Positions 1 through 10,106 of a stretch of 64,000 bases of DNA are shown piece after piece. Origin of the DNA: Anaplasma phagocytophilum str. Webster. Lineage in GTDB: Bacteria; Pseudomonadota; Alphaproteobacteria; Rickettsiales; Anaplasmataceae. Where the stretch lies: the NCBI RefSeq assembly GCF_000964685.1, contig NZ_LANS01000001.1, forward strand, positions 310,001 through 374,000, given 5' to 3'. The notes under the pieces were generated by a model that saw only the letters and a list, made by a program, of their open reading frames with translations, was not told the origin of the DNA and did no database searches. Position 1 is the stretch's first letter, and the number at the start of each line of letters is the position of its first letter. Position numbers and translations under genes: made by a program.

Positions 1-596
1 ACATACCCGTCTAATAACTTTTGCACCCAGGGCAAGATAGGAATTATTCTCTCCTTCTTCCCCTTACCCAATACACGTACTGCATCAGCTTCTAGATCAC
101 CAAATCGCAATCCCACAGCTTCACTTATTCTTAAGCCACAACCGTACAGTAAGGCAACAATTGCGGCGTCCCTTCGCGATGTCCAATGGATATTTTCACT
201 AACCATCTTGAGTACATGTGACTTTTCCAAAACCTTTGGTAAGCCCTTGCGTACTATGGGGTTTACAATATGGAATACAACGTCGTTTTTAATACCGTGG
301 TTCCTTTGCAAATAGCGGAAAAAATTCCGTATAGCCGAAATAGCACGCAAATTAGATACTGACTGCTTTCCCTGGTTGCAGCGTATAGTAATCCACCGTC
401 TAAACTCCGTCATGGGAAGGTTTTCCATCTCTGTAATCAGCACAACGCTCTTCTCCTGTCTTAGACCATACACAACCTGGAGAAAATCCCGTATATCCCT
501 TAAATATGCTGCTACCGTATGCTTGGAGTACCTTTTTTCCTCTTCTAAACACTTAACCCAAGCATCAACAACGTCATATAAGTTTGTCACAGCCAC
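1..596 (-). CDS. Tyrosine recombinase, XerC/XerD type (3' end off window)
   Basis: Reading leftwards from a GTG at 596 gives an uninterrupted frame of 198 codons running off the left edge. It starts VAVTNLYDVVDAWVKCLEEE, an N-terminal SAM-like DNA-binding domain (about residues 1-95). It then enters the catalytic domain with LLYGCGLRISEAVGL, which carries the first catalytic Arg, and VLGKGKKERIIPIL, which carries the beta-hairpin Lys. The HxxR and Tyr nucleophile motifs would lie outside the window. A GAGG sequence about 6 bases upstream supports GTG 596; a second in-frame GTG at 590 is possible. Such enzymes resolve chromosome dimers at dif with FtsK. XerC and XerD cannot be separated from this portion, so no symbol is given. 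The family assignment is firm. Confidence 0.9.
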   Translation of the reverse strand, partial: MAVTNLYDVVDAWVKCLEEEKRYSKHTVAAYLRDIRDFLQVVYGLRQEKSVVLITEMENLPMTEFRRWITIRCNQGKQSVSNLRAISAIRNFFRYLQRNHGIKNDVVFHIVNPIVRKGLPKVLEKSHVLKMVSENIHWTSRRDAAIVALLYGCGLRISEAVGLRFGDLEADAVRVLGKGKKERIIPILPWVQKLLDGY

Positions 597-960
597 AACA
601 ATCCTCACCCCATTCTGCAAAGGATGCTATGCTATATACTCACTGTGTCATAGGCTTTTGTATTGGTTAGTCAGTTTTGACTTCACAATATTTCAATTAT
701 ACATACGCTGTTCATGGAACTGAGTGTGCAGAACAGAATCTTCACGCTACGCAGAACTCTGTACTATCGCAGATATTCTGCATACACATAAAGCCAAATT
801 GGTGCCATGCATAACATTCTATCAGGTTTGTACAAAGCTTAATGAATTATTACTACCAAAAACATTTGTACTTTTAGCAAGATGGTACTAGAAAGTTTTT
901 TCTATTGATAAACCATAGCCTACGCTATACCATGCTGACGTGTATTTTTTGGCAGGCTAG
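597..960. other. Intergenic region between divergent xer-type gene and gpsA
   Basis: This 364-base A+T-rich stretch lies between two divergently transcribed genes and so must hold both promoters. I see no coding run with family resemblance, no tRNA and no clear repeat in it. Confidence 0.6.
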
Positions 961-1935
961 GTGCGGGTCACAGTTTTAGGAGCGGGCGCGTTTGGGACAG
1001 CCTTGTCTGTTGCGCTTTATAATTCATGCTGTAGCGTTGCTCTTTGGAGCAGGAATAAACGTGTACTGGAAGAGTTGCGCAATACTGGCATGAACAGCCT
1101 ATATTTACCAGGCTGTCTTGTGCCAAAAGAAATAGAGCTTATACCCGATGTTGAGAGTGCGCTGAAGTGTGCTTCTGTGCTGTTGCTGTGTGTTCCAACA
1201 CAGGAGTTACGCAACTTGTGTAATGACGTGAGAAATACTGCTGCACTGGATGCTTCTGTGCCGGTGCTCGTGTGTAGTAAGGGCATTGAGAATAAGTCTT
1301 TGAAATTTGCTGGAGAAGTGATAGAGGAACTTTTACCTGATAATCCAGTGTTTGTTTTGTCAGGTCCTGCACTTGCGAAAGAGATGGTTCGTGGGCTCCC
1401 CTGCGCAATGGTGCTTGCAGGACGGGATGAATCTCTTGCAGCATCGCTCGCTGAAAAACTAAGCAGTGCTGTCATGTCCATAGCTCCTAGTACCGACTAT
1501 GTAGGAGTGCAGATTGGTTCAGTACTAAAAAATATTATTGCCATCGCATGTGGCATAGTCATAGGAAAAGGGCTAGGGTACAACGCTAGCGCCATGGTAG
1601 TAGTGCGGGGCATTGCCGAAATACAGGCTGTAAGCACGGCGAAATCTGAGAGTGTCGACCTATCTACCATAATAGGTCTTGCGTGTTTGGGAGATTTAGT
1701 TCTCACCTGCACATCTGCAAGTTCCCGCAACATGTCCTTTGGTCTTGCCATCGGAAAAGGACAGGATATTGCCTCACGTAATGATAGCCTGGTCGAAGGC
1801 GCAGAAAGCGCGCAATCTATAGATCGCTTGAGTAATACACTAGGTATTCATCTTCCAGTATGCTCTGCAATAGCAAAACTTCTAAGAGGTGAGTTGGATA
1901 CTGATCAAGTAATTAACCAATTACTGTTCGCATAA
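961..1935 (+). CDS. gpsA: Glycerol-3-phosphate dehydrogenase [NAD(P)+]
   Basis: The 324-residue product reduces dihydroxyacetone phosphate to sn-glycerol 3-phosphate in the cytoplasm, supplying the backbone for phospholipid synthesis. The N-terminal Rossmann fold is clear (VLGAGAFGTALS, residues 4-15). It is followed by the family motif FVLSGPALAKE near residue 131, the SVLKNIIAIACGI segment with the catalytic lysine near residue 188, and GLACLGDLVLTC in the C-terminal helical domain. Length matches bacterial GpsA. The start is GTG at 961, directly before the Rossmann strand; no ATG is closer. The gene stands alone, facing away from the recombinase gene. Identification is confident. Confidence 0.96.
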   Translation: MRVTVLGAGAFGTALSVALYNSCCSVALWSRNKRVLEELRNTGMNSLYLPGCLVPKEIELIPDVESALKCASVLLLCVPTQELRNLCNDVRNTAALDASVPVLVCSKGIENKSLKFAGEVIEELLPDNPVFVLSGPALAKEMVRGLPCAMVLAGRDESLAASLAEKLSSAVMSIAPSTDYVGVQIGSVLKNIIAIACGIVIGKGLGYNASAMVVVRGIAEIQAVSTAKSESVDLSTIIGLACLGDLVLTCTSASSRNMSFGLAIGKGQDIASRNDSLVEGAESAQSIDRLSNTLGIHLPVCSAIAKLLRGELDTDQVINQLLFA

Positions 1936-2059
1936 TTTCAGAACCTGAACTTCATATGCTCTAAAAAGCTTTTTAATGGATGCTAGCACGAATACTGATG
2001 TGCCTTAAAGCTCATGCCATAGGCTGTAATATAAGACCTGACTCACACAAACGCACAAA

Positions 2060-2173
2060 TATGATCCAAGATATATTGAGGGATGATAACTACGTGACAA
2101 GAGTCGCAGCTGATGGGTTGTCAGCAATGAAACTTACATATGAAAGAGAGCCAGATGTAGTACTTCTCGATAC
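2060..2173 (+). pseudogene. Inverted relic of the ntrX receiver domain
   Basis: About 114 bases on the plus strand repeat, with only about four visible substitutions, part of the receiver-domain coding sequence of the ntrX gene that lies downstream on the minus strand. In translation it reads MIQDILRDDNYVTRVAADGL and on to VVLLD, matching NtrX residues 27-63, then breaks off. The flanks do not match ntrX. It sits in a 69-codon open frame (1980-2189) with no recognisable start or ribosome site, so I treat it as a duplicated fragment and not a gene. Its orientation is opposite to the parent. Confidence 0.85.
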
Positions 2174-2549
2174 TATGTTCACTGGCTGAAGATAAGCTCT
2201 ACAGTATATGCATATAACAGTATTTGCTCTATGCGCTCAAAGTTACGCCGCCCCTAACTCACTATTGTTTTGTTTGCCTATGAAAAAACAACATAGTTAT
2301 GCATATTTTCCCAATCTATGTTTAACAGGAAATTCATGCATAGAGTCGATTTTTCACAGCTTTTAAAGGAAACAATTCCCAAAAACAAAAGATAACCCTG
2401 CTAAAACCCCTAGGAAATATGTGGCCTTAACACCGGAACCACACCTCAACGGATAAAGAGCACGCAGCACACTCGATAAAAACGCCTTAGACTGCACCAC
2501 ATAACTATTTAAGTATGCAGAGTTCCAATATCTACTCCTCTCTGCGCCA

Positions 2550-3947
2550 CTATCCGGTAAACAGCCCCAGCATTTTCAGCTTCCTATGCAACGCTGAGCG
2601 CTCCATTCCAATAAACTCTGCTGTCCTAGAAACACTACCACCAAACCTAGATAACTGCGTCTTAAGATACTGTCGCTCGAATTCCTCCCTTGCCTTCCTC
2701 AATGGCGCCGAAACTATATGCGTGAACACACTGTTGATAGGAGCACCGTTGACTATCTCCGCCGGTAAGTCATCTACTGTGATCACATCATGCTTAGTCT
2801 GCATAATCATGACCCATTCAAGGACATTACGAAGCTGACGCAGATTTCCAGGCCAACAGTATGACTGCATAGCCACTATCGCTTCCTCACTAATAGCACG
2901 CGGGAAAAGCCTCATCTTCTTACATATGCTTTTCATCATGTATTCACAAATCTCCGGAAGATCAGCACAGTATTCCGAAAGCGATGGAACACGTATCGGG
3001 AAAACATTCAACCTATAGTAGAGATCCTCACAGAATTTTCCAAGCCTCACCTCATCTTCCATAATCTTAGAAGACGATGCAATCACTCTAGTATCAACAA
3101 TTACAGGGATTTTACCACTTTCCCTATATATCCTACCTTCTTGAAGCAAGCGCATCAATCTAAGCTGCGCATCGTAGCGAAGGTCAGTCACCTCATCTAT
3201 AAACAGAGTACCGTGATTAGCTTGCTCTATAATTCCAACACTGTGCGGCACCACGTGCTGCAGCGAGCTATTCTCACCTTCACTACCAAAAATATTCTCC
3301 AAGTAACTATTTTCCGGCAGAATGGACGGGCAGAAACTAACAAACGTACTCCCACCACGGAATTTCTTATGAATTAACCTGGCGACAACCTCTTTACCAG
3401 TCCCCGGAGCACCAGTAATCAAAATCCTACTAAATGTGGAAGCAGCCTTGTTAACAGTAGACCTCAGGCTCTTTATCTGAGGAGAATTGCCTATAAGCTC
3501 ATAATCCTCAAAGAAGGACCTCAATTCATCATTCTCCCTTCTCAGCCTTCCGGATTCTACAGCCCGCTTTACCACCAACTTTAATCTATTTTCCGTAAAT
3601 GGCTTCTCGATGTAATCATACGCACCTATGTGCAGTGACTTAACAGCAGTAGCTATATTGCCATGCCCACTTATCATAATAACGGGAAGACTCGGATACC
3701 GCTCCTTCAGCTTCTCCAATACGCTTAATCCATCTATGTCAGACCCCTTCAACCATATATCGAGAAGTACTACATCTGGCTCTCTTTCATATGCAAGTTT
3801 CATGGCTGACAACCCATCAGCTGCGACCCTTGTCACGTAGTTATCATCCCTCAATATATCCTGGATCATAGCTCTTAAATCAGCCTCATCATCCACGATT
3901 AGAACTTCGGGTATGTAAAATCTCTTTACCTTAGACATAAACCCCAC
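2550..3947 (-). CDS. ntrX: Nitrogen regulation response regulator NtrX
   Basis: This 465-residue regulator has three parts. A receiver domain (about 12-130) carries phosphoacceptor D63 in VVLLD and K115. An AAA+ domain (about 150-385) has Walker A GAPGTGKE at 179-186, Walker B LFIDE at 248-252 and WPGNLRQL at 366-373. A FIS-type helix-turn-helix lies at the end (TAEFIGMERSALHRKLKML). The GAFTGA loop that enhancer-binding proteins use to contact sigma-54 is missing: residues 220-235 have no such motif. That suggests it acts without sigma-54. Its kinase NtrY is encoded at 55.2-57.3 kb. The start may be the first Met (3947) or Met4 (3938). Family assignment is firm; target genes are unknown. Confidence 0.95.
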   Translation of the reverse strand: MGFMSKVKRFYIPEVLIVDDEADLRAMIQDILRDDNYVTRVAADGLSAMKLAYEREPDVVLLDIWLKGSDIDGLSVLEKLKERYPSLPVIMISGHGNIATAVKSLHIGAYDYIEKPFTENRLKLVVKRAVESGRLRRENDELRSFFEDYELIGNSPQIKSLRSTVNKAASTFSRILITGAPGTGKEVVARLIHKKFRGGSTFVSFCPSILPENSYLENIFGSEGENSSLQHVVPHSVGIIEQANHGTLFIDEVTDLRYDAQLRLMRLLQEGRIYRESGKIPVIVDTRVIASSSKIMEDEVRLGKFCEDLYYRLNVFPIRVPSLSEYCADLPEICEYMMKSICKKMRLFPRAISEEAIVAMQSYCWPGNLRQLRNVLEWVMIMQTKHDVITVDDLPAEIVNGAPINSVFTHIVSAPLRKAREEFERQYLKTQLSRFGGSVSRTAEFIGMERSALHRKLKMLGLFTG

Positions 3948-4181
3948 ACTCTTTTGGATTAGCCAACATTCTACTCTGCAGAGTAAAAATACGCTTAATC
4001 TTGTAAAAACAATACAGCACCTATCGATTCTTCACTTTATGATATTTACATCACAATGCAGCATGCAACCAAATAATGCAATTTATGCTACTTTTTTACA
4101 ACACATTTACGCGCGTTTGTACAGAGTGCCCGTTTTTTCATGCAGGTTTTATGCACTGACTTAGCACTTACACGACATATA

Positions 4182-4976
4182 TTACTTTATCCGAATATCA
4201 TTCGCATCTCGCATATCTATTTCCTTCCAAATGAAAAAATTATCAAAAATGGGATATTCCTTCATCAGGTGAAACCATGCCTCTACCGGATTATCCTCTG
4301 GTAGTCTTATTCTTAAGCCACTGGATAAATCAACATCCCATCGCTTCCCTTCAACCCAAAATAAAGAAGAAACCATTGCCACTAACGCGGAGTCATCATC
4401 AAGAATTGCGCGTACAAAATGCAAATCTTCCTTTGCATCGTCACAGCAAATAGAAACAAGATTACCAAACCGTGGCACTGAATTTACGATGACGTGCCCC
4501 GTATTATCTATAATTGAGTTTACCCCATGATGATTCCAATTAGCAAAGGCCTCATATTCCTTTACATCAATGTGCAACACACCACTGTGAAGCAACCTAG
4601 TAATAGCAACGTCCTTAATCCACGGATTCCTATGCTTTATACGCATCTTAAGATCTTCCAGGCCTAAAAGGACTATCGACCTTTCGTTGTCTATGACGTA
4701 TAGCACATCATTGGGTTGTGCCATATAATTGCCTTTGACAACAACCCCTCTGATAGGTAACCCAGCTTTCACCAACATATCAGAAAACGCTCGAAAAACG
4801 TCTTTGCCCGATATAGCAACACTAACAGCACCAAGCAGTGTAGCCAGCGCTAGTACCCCCACTATAGCAGCATACAGCCAGAACCTTACAAGTCTACGCA
4901 ATAAATTCCTACAACACGTCAAAATCGCATTGTATCGTTCTACAACAAACTTATACATTATCGAATAATACCCCAC
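4182..4976 (-). CDS. ftsQ: Cell division protein FtsQ
   Basis: The 264-residue protein has a short cytoplasmic N-terminus and a single membrane segment at about residues 30-55 (FWLYAAIVGVLALATLLGAV). A POTRA-like domain begins around GLPIRGVVVKGN (about 73-84) and a beta-domain follows. This is the FtsQ/DivIB layout: an inner-membrane divisome scaffold linking FtsA/FtsZ to FtsL, FtsB and FtsI in the periplasm. PWIKDVAITRLLHSGVLHID matches the family POTRA end. The ATG at 4976 was used; Met7 (4958) is an alternative. It lies downstream of gshB on the same strand, 224 bases away. Sequence conservation is low in this family, so the call rests on topology and motif pattern. Confidence 0.85.
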   Translation of the reverse strand: MGYYSIMYKFVVERYNAILTCCRNLLRRLVRFWLYAAIVGVLALATLLGAVSVAISGKDVFRAFSDMLVKAGLPIRGVVVKGNYMAQPNDVLYVIDNERSIVLLGLEDLKMRIKHRNPWIKDVAITRLLHSGVLHIDVKEYEAFANWNHHGVNSIIDNTGHVIVNSVPRFGNLVSICCDDAKEDLHFVRAILDDDSALVAMVSSLFWVEGKRWDVDLSSGLRIRLPEDNPVEAWFHLMKEYPIFDNFFIWKEIDMRDANDIRIK

Positions 4977-5200
4977 TTTGACCGATCATAACGCTATTCC
5001 CCCAACCAAACCCACCGAAGTAGGCATGCAGACTCACCTCATAATATGTGCAATACCGCATTACCCTCATGAAATACACTATAAACAATAAAAAGGAGAA
5101 AAAACGTACGTAAAGACACGTCAGCCGATATATACCCGTGCTCATCCCTCATCAGGCGACCCCCGTAGACAATGTCTACATTATCAGCATTGAACCGCCT

Positions 5201-6121
5201 TCAAGCCAACATACCCTCAAATTGGTCCCAACATTCCTTTTCAAGGGTTGTTCCATATACCTGATTTATCTCTAATATTCCACAGGGAGAGGTTACATTT
5301 ACCTCTAGCAGGTACCCTCCAAGAATATCTATTCCTGCAAATATAATCCCTGCTGCTGTTAACTTATCTCCTACCACGCGACATATTTCTCTATCACGCT
5401 CAGACAACTCTGTCATTTCTGGAACAGCACCTACTCTCAGATTAGTCCTTATCTCCCCGGAAGAAATCACTCTACGCTTTATCGCACCTATAGGCTCGCC
5501 ATTCAGCAATACAACCCTCTTATCATCTTCTACAGATGGTATAATTTGCTGTATCACAACCTGTGTACCGTACCTGGCCACCATAACGTCAAATATTACC
5601 GCAATATCGACATTACCACATATCCTGATTACTCCATCTCCCCCAAAGCTATACAAGGGCTTGATTACTACATCACCATATTCCCGGTAAAACTCACATG
5701 CCTCCTGAACACTTTCGGTAATCAGCGTAGGCGGTATGAATTCAGGAAACGATAGTGGCAGCAATTTCTCAGGAAAGTCCCTGATAGCTTTTGGGTCATT
5801 TACAAAAAGTACCCCAGCTAATCTTTCCAACAGATATGTATTAGTAATATAGCGCATATCAAACGGTGGGTTCTGCCTTATAAACAGTATATCCAACCCC
5901 TCCAGCGACAACCGCACCCTGTCTCGCAGGTGCAAAGAGTTCTCTCCTATATCCACAGAGTAGGCTGTAGCAACAACCTCACCTCTCGAGAATGAGAGAT
6001 CACGCGGCTGGTAGAAAAACACATCGTGCCCCCTACGCTTGCTCTCTTGTATAAATTGCACAGTTAGATCTTTGCCGACAACTACATCGGCATCCATCTG
6101 AAATGCAACCTTTAACAACAC
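5201..6121 (-). CDS. gshB: Glutathione synthetase
   Basis: The 306-residue product ligates gamma-glutamylcysteine and glycine with ATP to form glutathione in the cytosol. The N-terminal domain begins VAFQMDADVV. FIRQNPPFDMRYI (about 96-108) is a hallmark of prokaryotic GshB, and the ATP-grasp domain contains VIKPLYSFGGDGVIRI, the glycine-rich loop, and the metal-binding end YLLEVNVTSPCGILEIN. The length is close to the usual 310-320. ATG 6121 lies 6 bases after the stop of the upstream BON lipoprotein gene, which suggests co-transcription. It also connects to the monothiol glutaredoxin encoded at 51.5 kb. Identification is confident. Confidence 0.95.
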   Translation of the reverse strand: MLLKVAFQMDADVVVGKDLTVQFIQESKRRGHDVFFYQPRDLSFSRGEVVATAYSVDIGENSLHLRDRVRLSLEGLDILFIRQNPPFDMRYITNTYLLERLAGVLFVNDPKAIRDFPEKLLPLSFPEFIPPTLITESVQEACEFYREYGDVVIKPLYSFGGDGVIRICGNVDIAVIFDVMVARYGTQVVIQQIIPSVEDDKRVVLLNGEPIGAIKRRVISSGEIRTNLRVGAVPEMTELSERDREICRVVGDKLTAAGIIFAGIDILGGYLLEVNVTSPCGILEINQVYGTTLEKECWDQFEGMLA

Positions 6122-6127
6122 CGACCC

Positions 6128-6724
6128 CTAGTGACGCAATCTGCTGTACTTCAATCTCACGTAGCTTATAACTTGCTTAACCCCACGGACACGCTTTGCT
6201 ATCGCCACCACGGCATTAAGCTCCTTTTGGCTTTGTGCTATACCCATTAGATACACAACTCCACCCACAGTGTTGACGCTATAATTCATCGACTTGACCC
6301 CTGCGCGCGCGACCATACGCGCCCTCACCTGTGCACTAATGGCACTGTCAGCCGCATAAGACTTGAGTGTAGTAGCATCCAAATTCACAACAATCTCGTT
6401 TGCCACTTCCTTAACATCTCTCTGCTGCCATGCTACCTTTTCTGCCTGTAGCCTCTTCTCTAGTGCATCTACACTGCCCACAAGCAAGACCCTACCTTCA
6501 CTCACCTTTACCGTGACTGCAGAAAATATACCGTGCTTAAACAGCTCTCTGTTGATACCCATCAGGATCGAAGCATCGTCTATAACATCACCTACAGAGC
6601 GCTCTTGCATTGCAACAACAGCTCCTGTAGCCACGGCAAGCCCTGCAACAACAGCACTGCAACCAGTCTGTGTACCTGCTATTAACAGAACCGCCAGTAT
6701 TACAGCGCCTAACCTCTTGCCCAT
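6128..6724 (-). CDS. BON-domain lipoprotein
   Basis: I start this at ATG 6724, not at the longer frame start 6889, because MGKRLGAVILAVLLIAG followed by TQTGC is a lipoprotein signal with the lipidated Cys at residue 22. The mature part carries two BON-type repeats, the first around SVGDVIDDASILMGINRELF and the second ending in the GGVVYLMGIAQSQKEL and VRGVKQVISYV region. BON domains bind membranes or cell-envelope components; OsmY and DolP are known examples. A role in envelope integrity is inferred from the family. It precedes gshB by 6 bases and probably shares its transcript. The product is 198 residues. Confidence 0.85.
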   Translation of the reverse strand: MGKRLGAVILAVLLIAGTQTGCSAVVAGLAVATGAVVAMQERSVGDVIDDASILMGINRELFKHGIFSAVTVKVSEGRVLLVGSVDALEKRLQAEKVAWQQRDVKEVANEIVVNLDATTLKSYAADSAISAQVRARMVARAGVKSMNYSVNTVGGVVYLMGIAQSQKELNAVVAIAKRVRGVKQVISYVRLKYSRLRH

Positions 6725-7110
6725 GTGTATTAACCAATGCACAACGCTAGCTTTATAAACAAAACACAGCCTAATGTAAACAAATAATGCCTGCCCACAT
6801 AACTTAGCAGCCCTATGCTTACCGATAAAAACACCGCACCTAACCGGGATTTTCCTGTCAAAACTCCACACAACATGAGAAGGCACCATGCCATCACCCT
6901 ACCTTCCGTTTCTCTGTTGTTCAGCCTTAACTTAGCTTCAATACCTGTATTGCCAAACTCTGTGACTTAACCATAAGTTCATATACAACCAGAACTCCTC
7001 TCTCACCATGTACAGATTTGCAATCCTCCAATACATTAGAAATTTTCCGTAGCATTAGACAACATTGTGATAGAAAATGGGAGTGGGATTGGTCTTCCAG
7101 AGTATTTCGC

Positions 7111-8907
7111 ATGAACATGTACAGAACACATTTGTGTAACGCACTTAATTTATCTCATGTAGGAGAAGAGGTAACGCTGTCAGGTTGGATATTTAGAAAA
7201 CGTGATCACGGTGGTATTTTATTCATCGATTTGAGGGACTTCTATGGAATAACACAGTTGGTGTTAAATGAGTCCTCAGATCAAGAACTGTTTAATTACG
7301 CGCGTTCCATAGGGTTAGAGAGCGTTATCACTGTAAAGGGAACTGTAGCAGCACGTAGCGAAGACACAATCAATACCTCGCTAAGTACCGGTCACGTTGA
7401 AGTGGCTGTGCATACCCTAGTGACAGAGTCTGCTGCCGATGCATTGCCTATACACGTGCCCACAAGTACCAACCATCCTGAAGACTTGCGGTTGAAATAC
7501 AGGTTTTTGGATCTGCGGTGCGACAAGGTAAAAAGCAACATGTTACTACGTTCTGCTGTAATTTCTGAGATGCGGAAAGCAATGGAAAGCCGCGGGTTTA
7601 TAGAGGTGCAAACACCGATATTGACAGCGTCGTCTCCCGAAGGAGCAAGAGATTATCTCGTGCCTAGCAGAGTGCATGCTGGCAAGTTTTACGCGCTACC
7701 TCAGGCTCCACAGATATTTAAGCAGCTGCTAATGGCAAGCGGTTTTGATAAGTATTTCCAGATTGCTCCATGTTTCCGTGATGAAGATGCGCGTGCAGAT
7801 AGATCTCCTGGCGAATTTTATCAGCTCGACGTTGAAATGTCCTTCGTCACACAAGAAGATGTATTTTCAGTCATGGAACCCGTGTTGCGCGATATCTTTA
7901 CGAAATTTGCTGGCAACAGGAGCGTATCACCCACATTCCCGAGAATTACCTACAAGGACGCTATGCTGCGTTATGGGACTGATAAGCCTGATTTGAGAAA
8001 CCCCATAATAATAGCAGACGTATCTGAAGTGTTCCTGCGCTCTAACTTTAAGACATTTCAAGAGGGAGTTGCTCGTGGCATGGTTGTGCGGGCTATACCA
8101 GCTCCTAAAACTTCAGAACACCCTCGCAGCTTTTTTGATAGCAAGGTGGAATATGCCAAAAAGATAGGAGCTCGGGGATTAGGCTACATAACATTTTCTA
8201 CAGATAACACCGTAAAAGGTCCAGTTGCTAAATTTTTGAGTGACACCGAATTAGCAAATATCCAAACACTCGCTGGTGTCGGACCAGGAGATAGCGTATT
8301 TTTTGTCTCTGACGCTGCAGACAAAGCTGCAGAACTCTCAGGCAGTGTTAGGGAGTTACTGGGAACAGAATTGAATCTGATAGAGAAGGATACTTTTAAA
8401 TTCTGTTGGATAGTAGATTTTCCTTATTTCCAATACGAAAACGGTAAGCTAGCATTTTCACACAACCCATTCTCTATGCCTCAGGGTGGGTTAGATGCTC
8501 TTTCTAGCTCCAACCCTCTAGATATAGTCGCCTACCAATATGACATAGTGTGTAACGGTATTGAGATATCCAGCGGTGCCATAAGAAATCATAAACTTGA
8601 CATATTGTATAAGGCATTCTCCATGGTTGGTTATAGCCCTGAAACAGTAGATGCAGAATTTGGGGCTCTAACGCGTGCTTTTAGGTTTGGTGTTCCTCCA
8701 CACGGAGGTATTGCACCAGGTGTAGACAGGATAGTAATGCTGTTGGCTGATGTGCCCAACATTAGAGAAATTATATACTTCCCTCTAACACAAATGGGAG
8801 AAGATTTGCTCATGGGAGCTCCATCTGAAGTTAATCAAAGCCACCTGAAAGAGCTGTCTCTAGCATTAAATATTACCCCAAAAGCTGCAGGAAAAACCAG
8901 CTCTTAG
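7111..8907 (+). CDS. aspS: Aspartyl-tRNA synthetase
   Basis: The product, 598 residues from ATG 7111 (7117 is also possible), charges tRNA-Asp and, in many alphaproteobacteria, tRNA-Asn. The N-terminal OB-fold anticodon-binding domain starts at [16 protein letters not shown] with [19 protein letters not shown]. Class II motif 2 is [19 protein letters not shown], and motif 3 is [14 protein letters not shown] near the end. The insertion domain typical of the bacterial type lies between about 290 and 420. The frame is open back to 7018, but similarity to AspRS starts only at 7111, so the longer start is rejected. The downstream region is gene-poor. Confidence 0.96.
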   Translation: MNMYRTHLCNALNLSHVGEEVTLSGWIFRKRDHGGILFIDLRDFYGITQLVLNESSDQELFNYARSIGLESVITVKGTVAARSEDTINTSLSTGHVEVAVHTLVTESAADALPIHVPTSTNHPEDLRLKYRFLDLRCDKVKSNMLLRSAVISEMRKAMESRGFIEVQTPILTASSPEGARDYLVPSRVHAGKFYALPQAPQIFKQLLMASGFDKYFQIAPCFRDEDARADRSPGEFYQLDVEMSFVTQEDVFSVMEPVLRDIFTKFAGNRSVSPTFPRITYKDAMLRYGTDKPDLRNPIIIADVSEVFLRSNFKTFQEGVARGMVVRAIPAPKTSEHPRSFFDSKVEYAKKIGARGLGYITFSTDNTVKGPVAKFLSDTELANIQTLAGVGPGDSVFFVSDAADKAAELSGSVRELLGTELNLIEKDTFKFCWIVDFPYFQYENGKLAFSHNPFSMPQGGLDALSSSNPLDIVAYQYDIVCNGIEISSGAIRNHKLDILYKAFSMVGYSPETVDAEFGALTRAFRFGVPPHGGIAPGVDRIVMLLADVPNIREIIYFPLTQMGEDLLMGAPSEVNQSHLKELSLALNITPKAAGKTSS

Positions 8908-10106
8908 GGGAATAAGACATCATCTACTGAAGGCCTATATCACCAATGTGGAAACATGCGGGGAATATAGGCCCAAACGTCTCCGCATAATGTGCGACTA
9001 ACATATGAGGTAGCATCAGCAGCGCATGTACTAATCACTGCGATTTCTTTCATCACAGTAGTCTTAGCAGGGCGCTGTATGCACGTTCTAGAAACTCACT
9101 GGTGATACTTATCAGGCATTCACATACCTAGATACGGAACAAAGTCGCTAATTTGCCAGGAATTCTGTGGAATTATAGATAAGCATTTCCGTGCATTCAG
9201 CTATGCCAAAAGTACACACCCCTCGGTCTTCAATATTGAGTCAAAATATGAGAGATTGTTGTTCCAGCAATACTTTGCAAAGTCACTATTACCCGCAAAA
9301 TCAAAACCTAAACAGCAGAAATCATACAACAAATATCTTCAGGACCTGTCTCCTTCCTAACTAGTATTGCAAAGCTTAAGTCCCTCTGCATCACTCGACG
9401 TAAAGCCACATATCCCTACTATGCATTTGATGATGCTGGCAACCTTCTCCCCATTCCTACATTGTTACAATTCTCTTCCAATATTGGATGGGAAAGCCCC
9501 GAGAGCACCAAAGTAGATGATACGTTGCGGTCTTGCAAAGTCACAAACGCTACTATTTCAGTAATCACAGTGAACACCTCCCTGCCCCGCCTATTTCTTA
9601 TGCATGTCCATCCTGCGATGTCGCAGCTCTGTTGCTTCATTTTACACTGTAATAACTGCATATGTTGGGTAACCATCAGCACTAACACGCAGCTGCTCAT
9701 TTAAAAACATAGTATGCTTGTAGGGAGGCTTTACCCATGACATTCCGTAACTCAAAAGGTTTTGAGAGAAAACAACAGAGATGTAGTGCTTAATACGCGT
9801 GGATGGATCATCTCTACAAGCCTGCGTATACCTGCAAAATCCATTGCTCTTGCCATGATGCGCGCAAAAGTATTGAGGAAGCATAATATCCTCCGAACAG
9901 CATGACATTATAATTTAAACTGTTCTCATGGCATTAAAGCTACTATGGCGATTTTACCGCTGTTCTCATATCTTCAATGTAGTAGAAAATTTTCCCATTG
10001 CTCTCATGTGTAGTAATATAAAACTATGTATTTTTCGTCATTAACTAAATATTAACCTGCACACTGTTGAATGCTACGCTCATCGGGGAAATAATGAGGT
10101 AAAGAT
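8908..10106. other. Gene-poor stretch with a protein-like open run
   Basis: About 1.2 kb between aspS and the HAD gene has no convincing gene. It contains the short ppdK relic listed separately. It also holds a plus-strand stretch free of stops from 9106 to 9360 (84 codons, no ATG) whose translation ends QQYFAKSLLPAKSKPKQQKS and then NKYLQDLSPS; I do not recognise it. It may be the decayed end of a lost gene. Other open frames here lack starts, ribosome sites or resemblance to any family. Confidence 0.55.
9433..9503 (-). pseudogene. Inverted relic of ppdK
   Basis: Read on the minus strand, this short segment encodes SHPILEENCNNVGMGRRLPA, which matches FHPILEENCSNVVVGRGLPA in the intact ppdK (about 12.64-12.71 kb). 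At base level about four in five positions agree, so it is an old, decayed copy. It lies about 3.1 kb from its parent, in the opposite orientation. Flanking bases do not match ppdK. Confidence 0.8.

Noticed and set aside
376-723. 115-codon plus-strand open frame near the left edge
   Set aside because: It overlaps the recombinase gene on the other strand, whose family motifs are clear; the plus frame resembles nothing.
2160-2189. The ntrX relic ends in MFTG-stop, like the LFTG-stop end of NtrX
   Set aside because: The bases differ at most third positions while the rest of the relic is nearly identical to the parent, so the likeness is probably accidental.
4951-5145. 64-codon minus-strand frame between ftsQ and gshB
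   Set aside because: It overlaps the ftsQ start, has a hydrophobic but unremarkable translation and no ribosome site.
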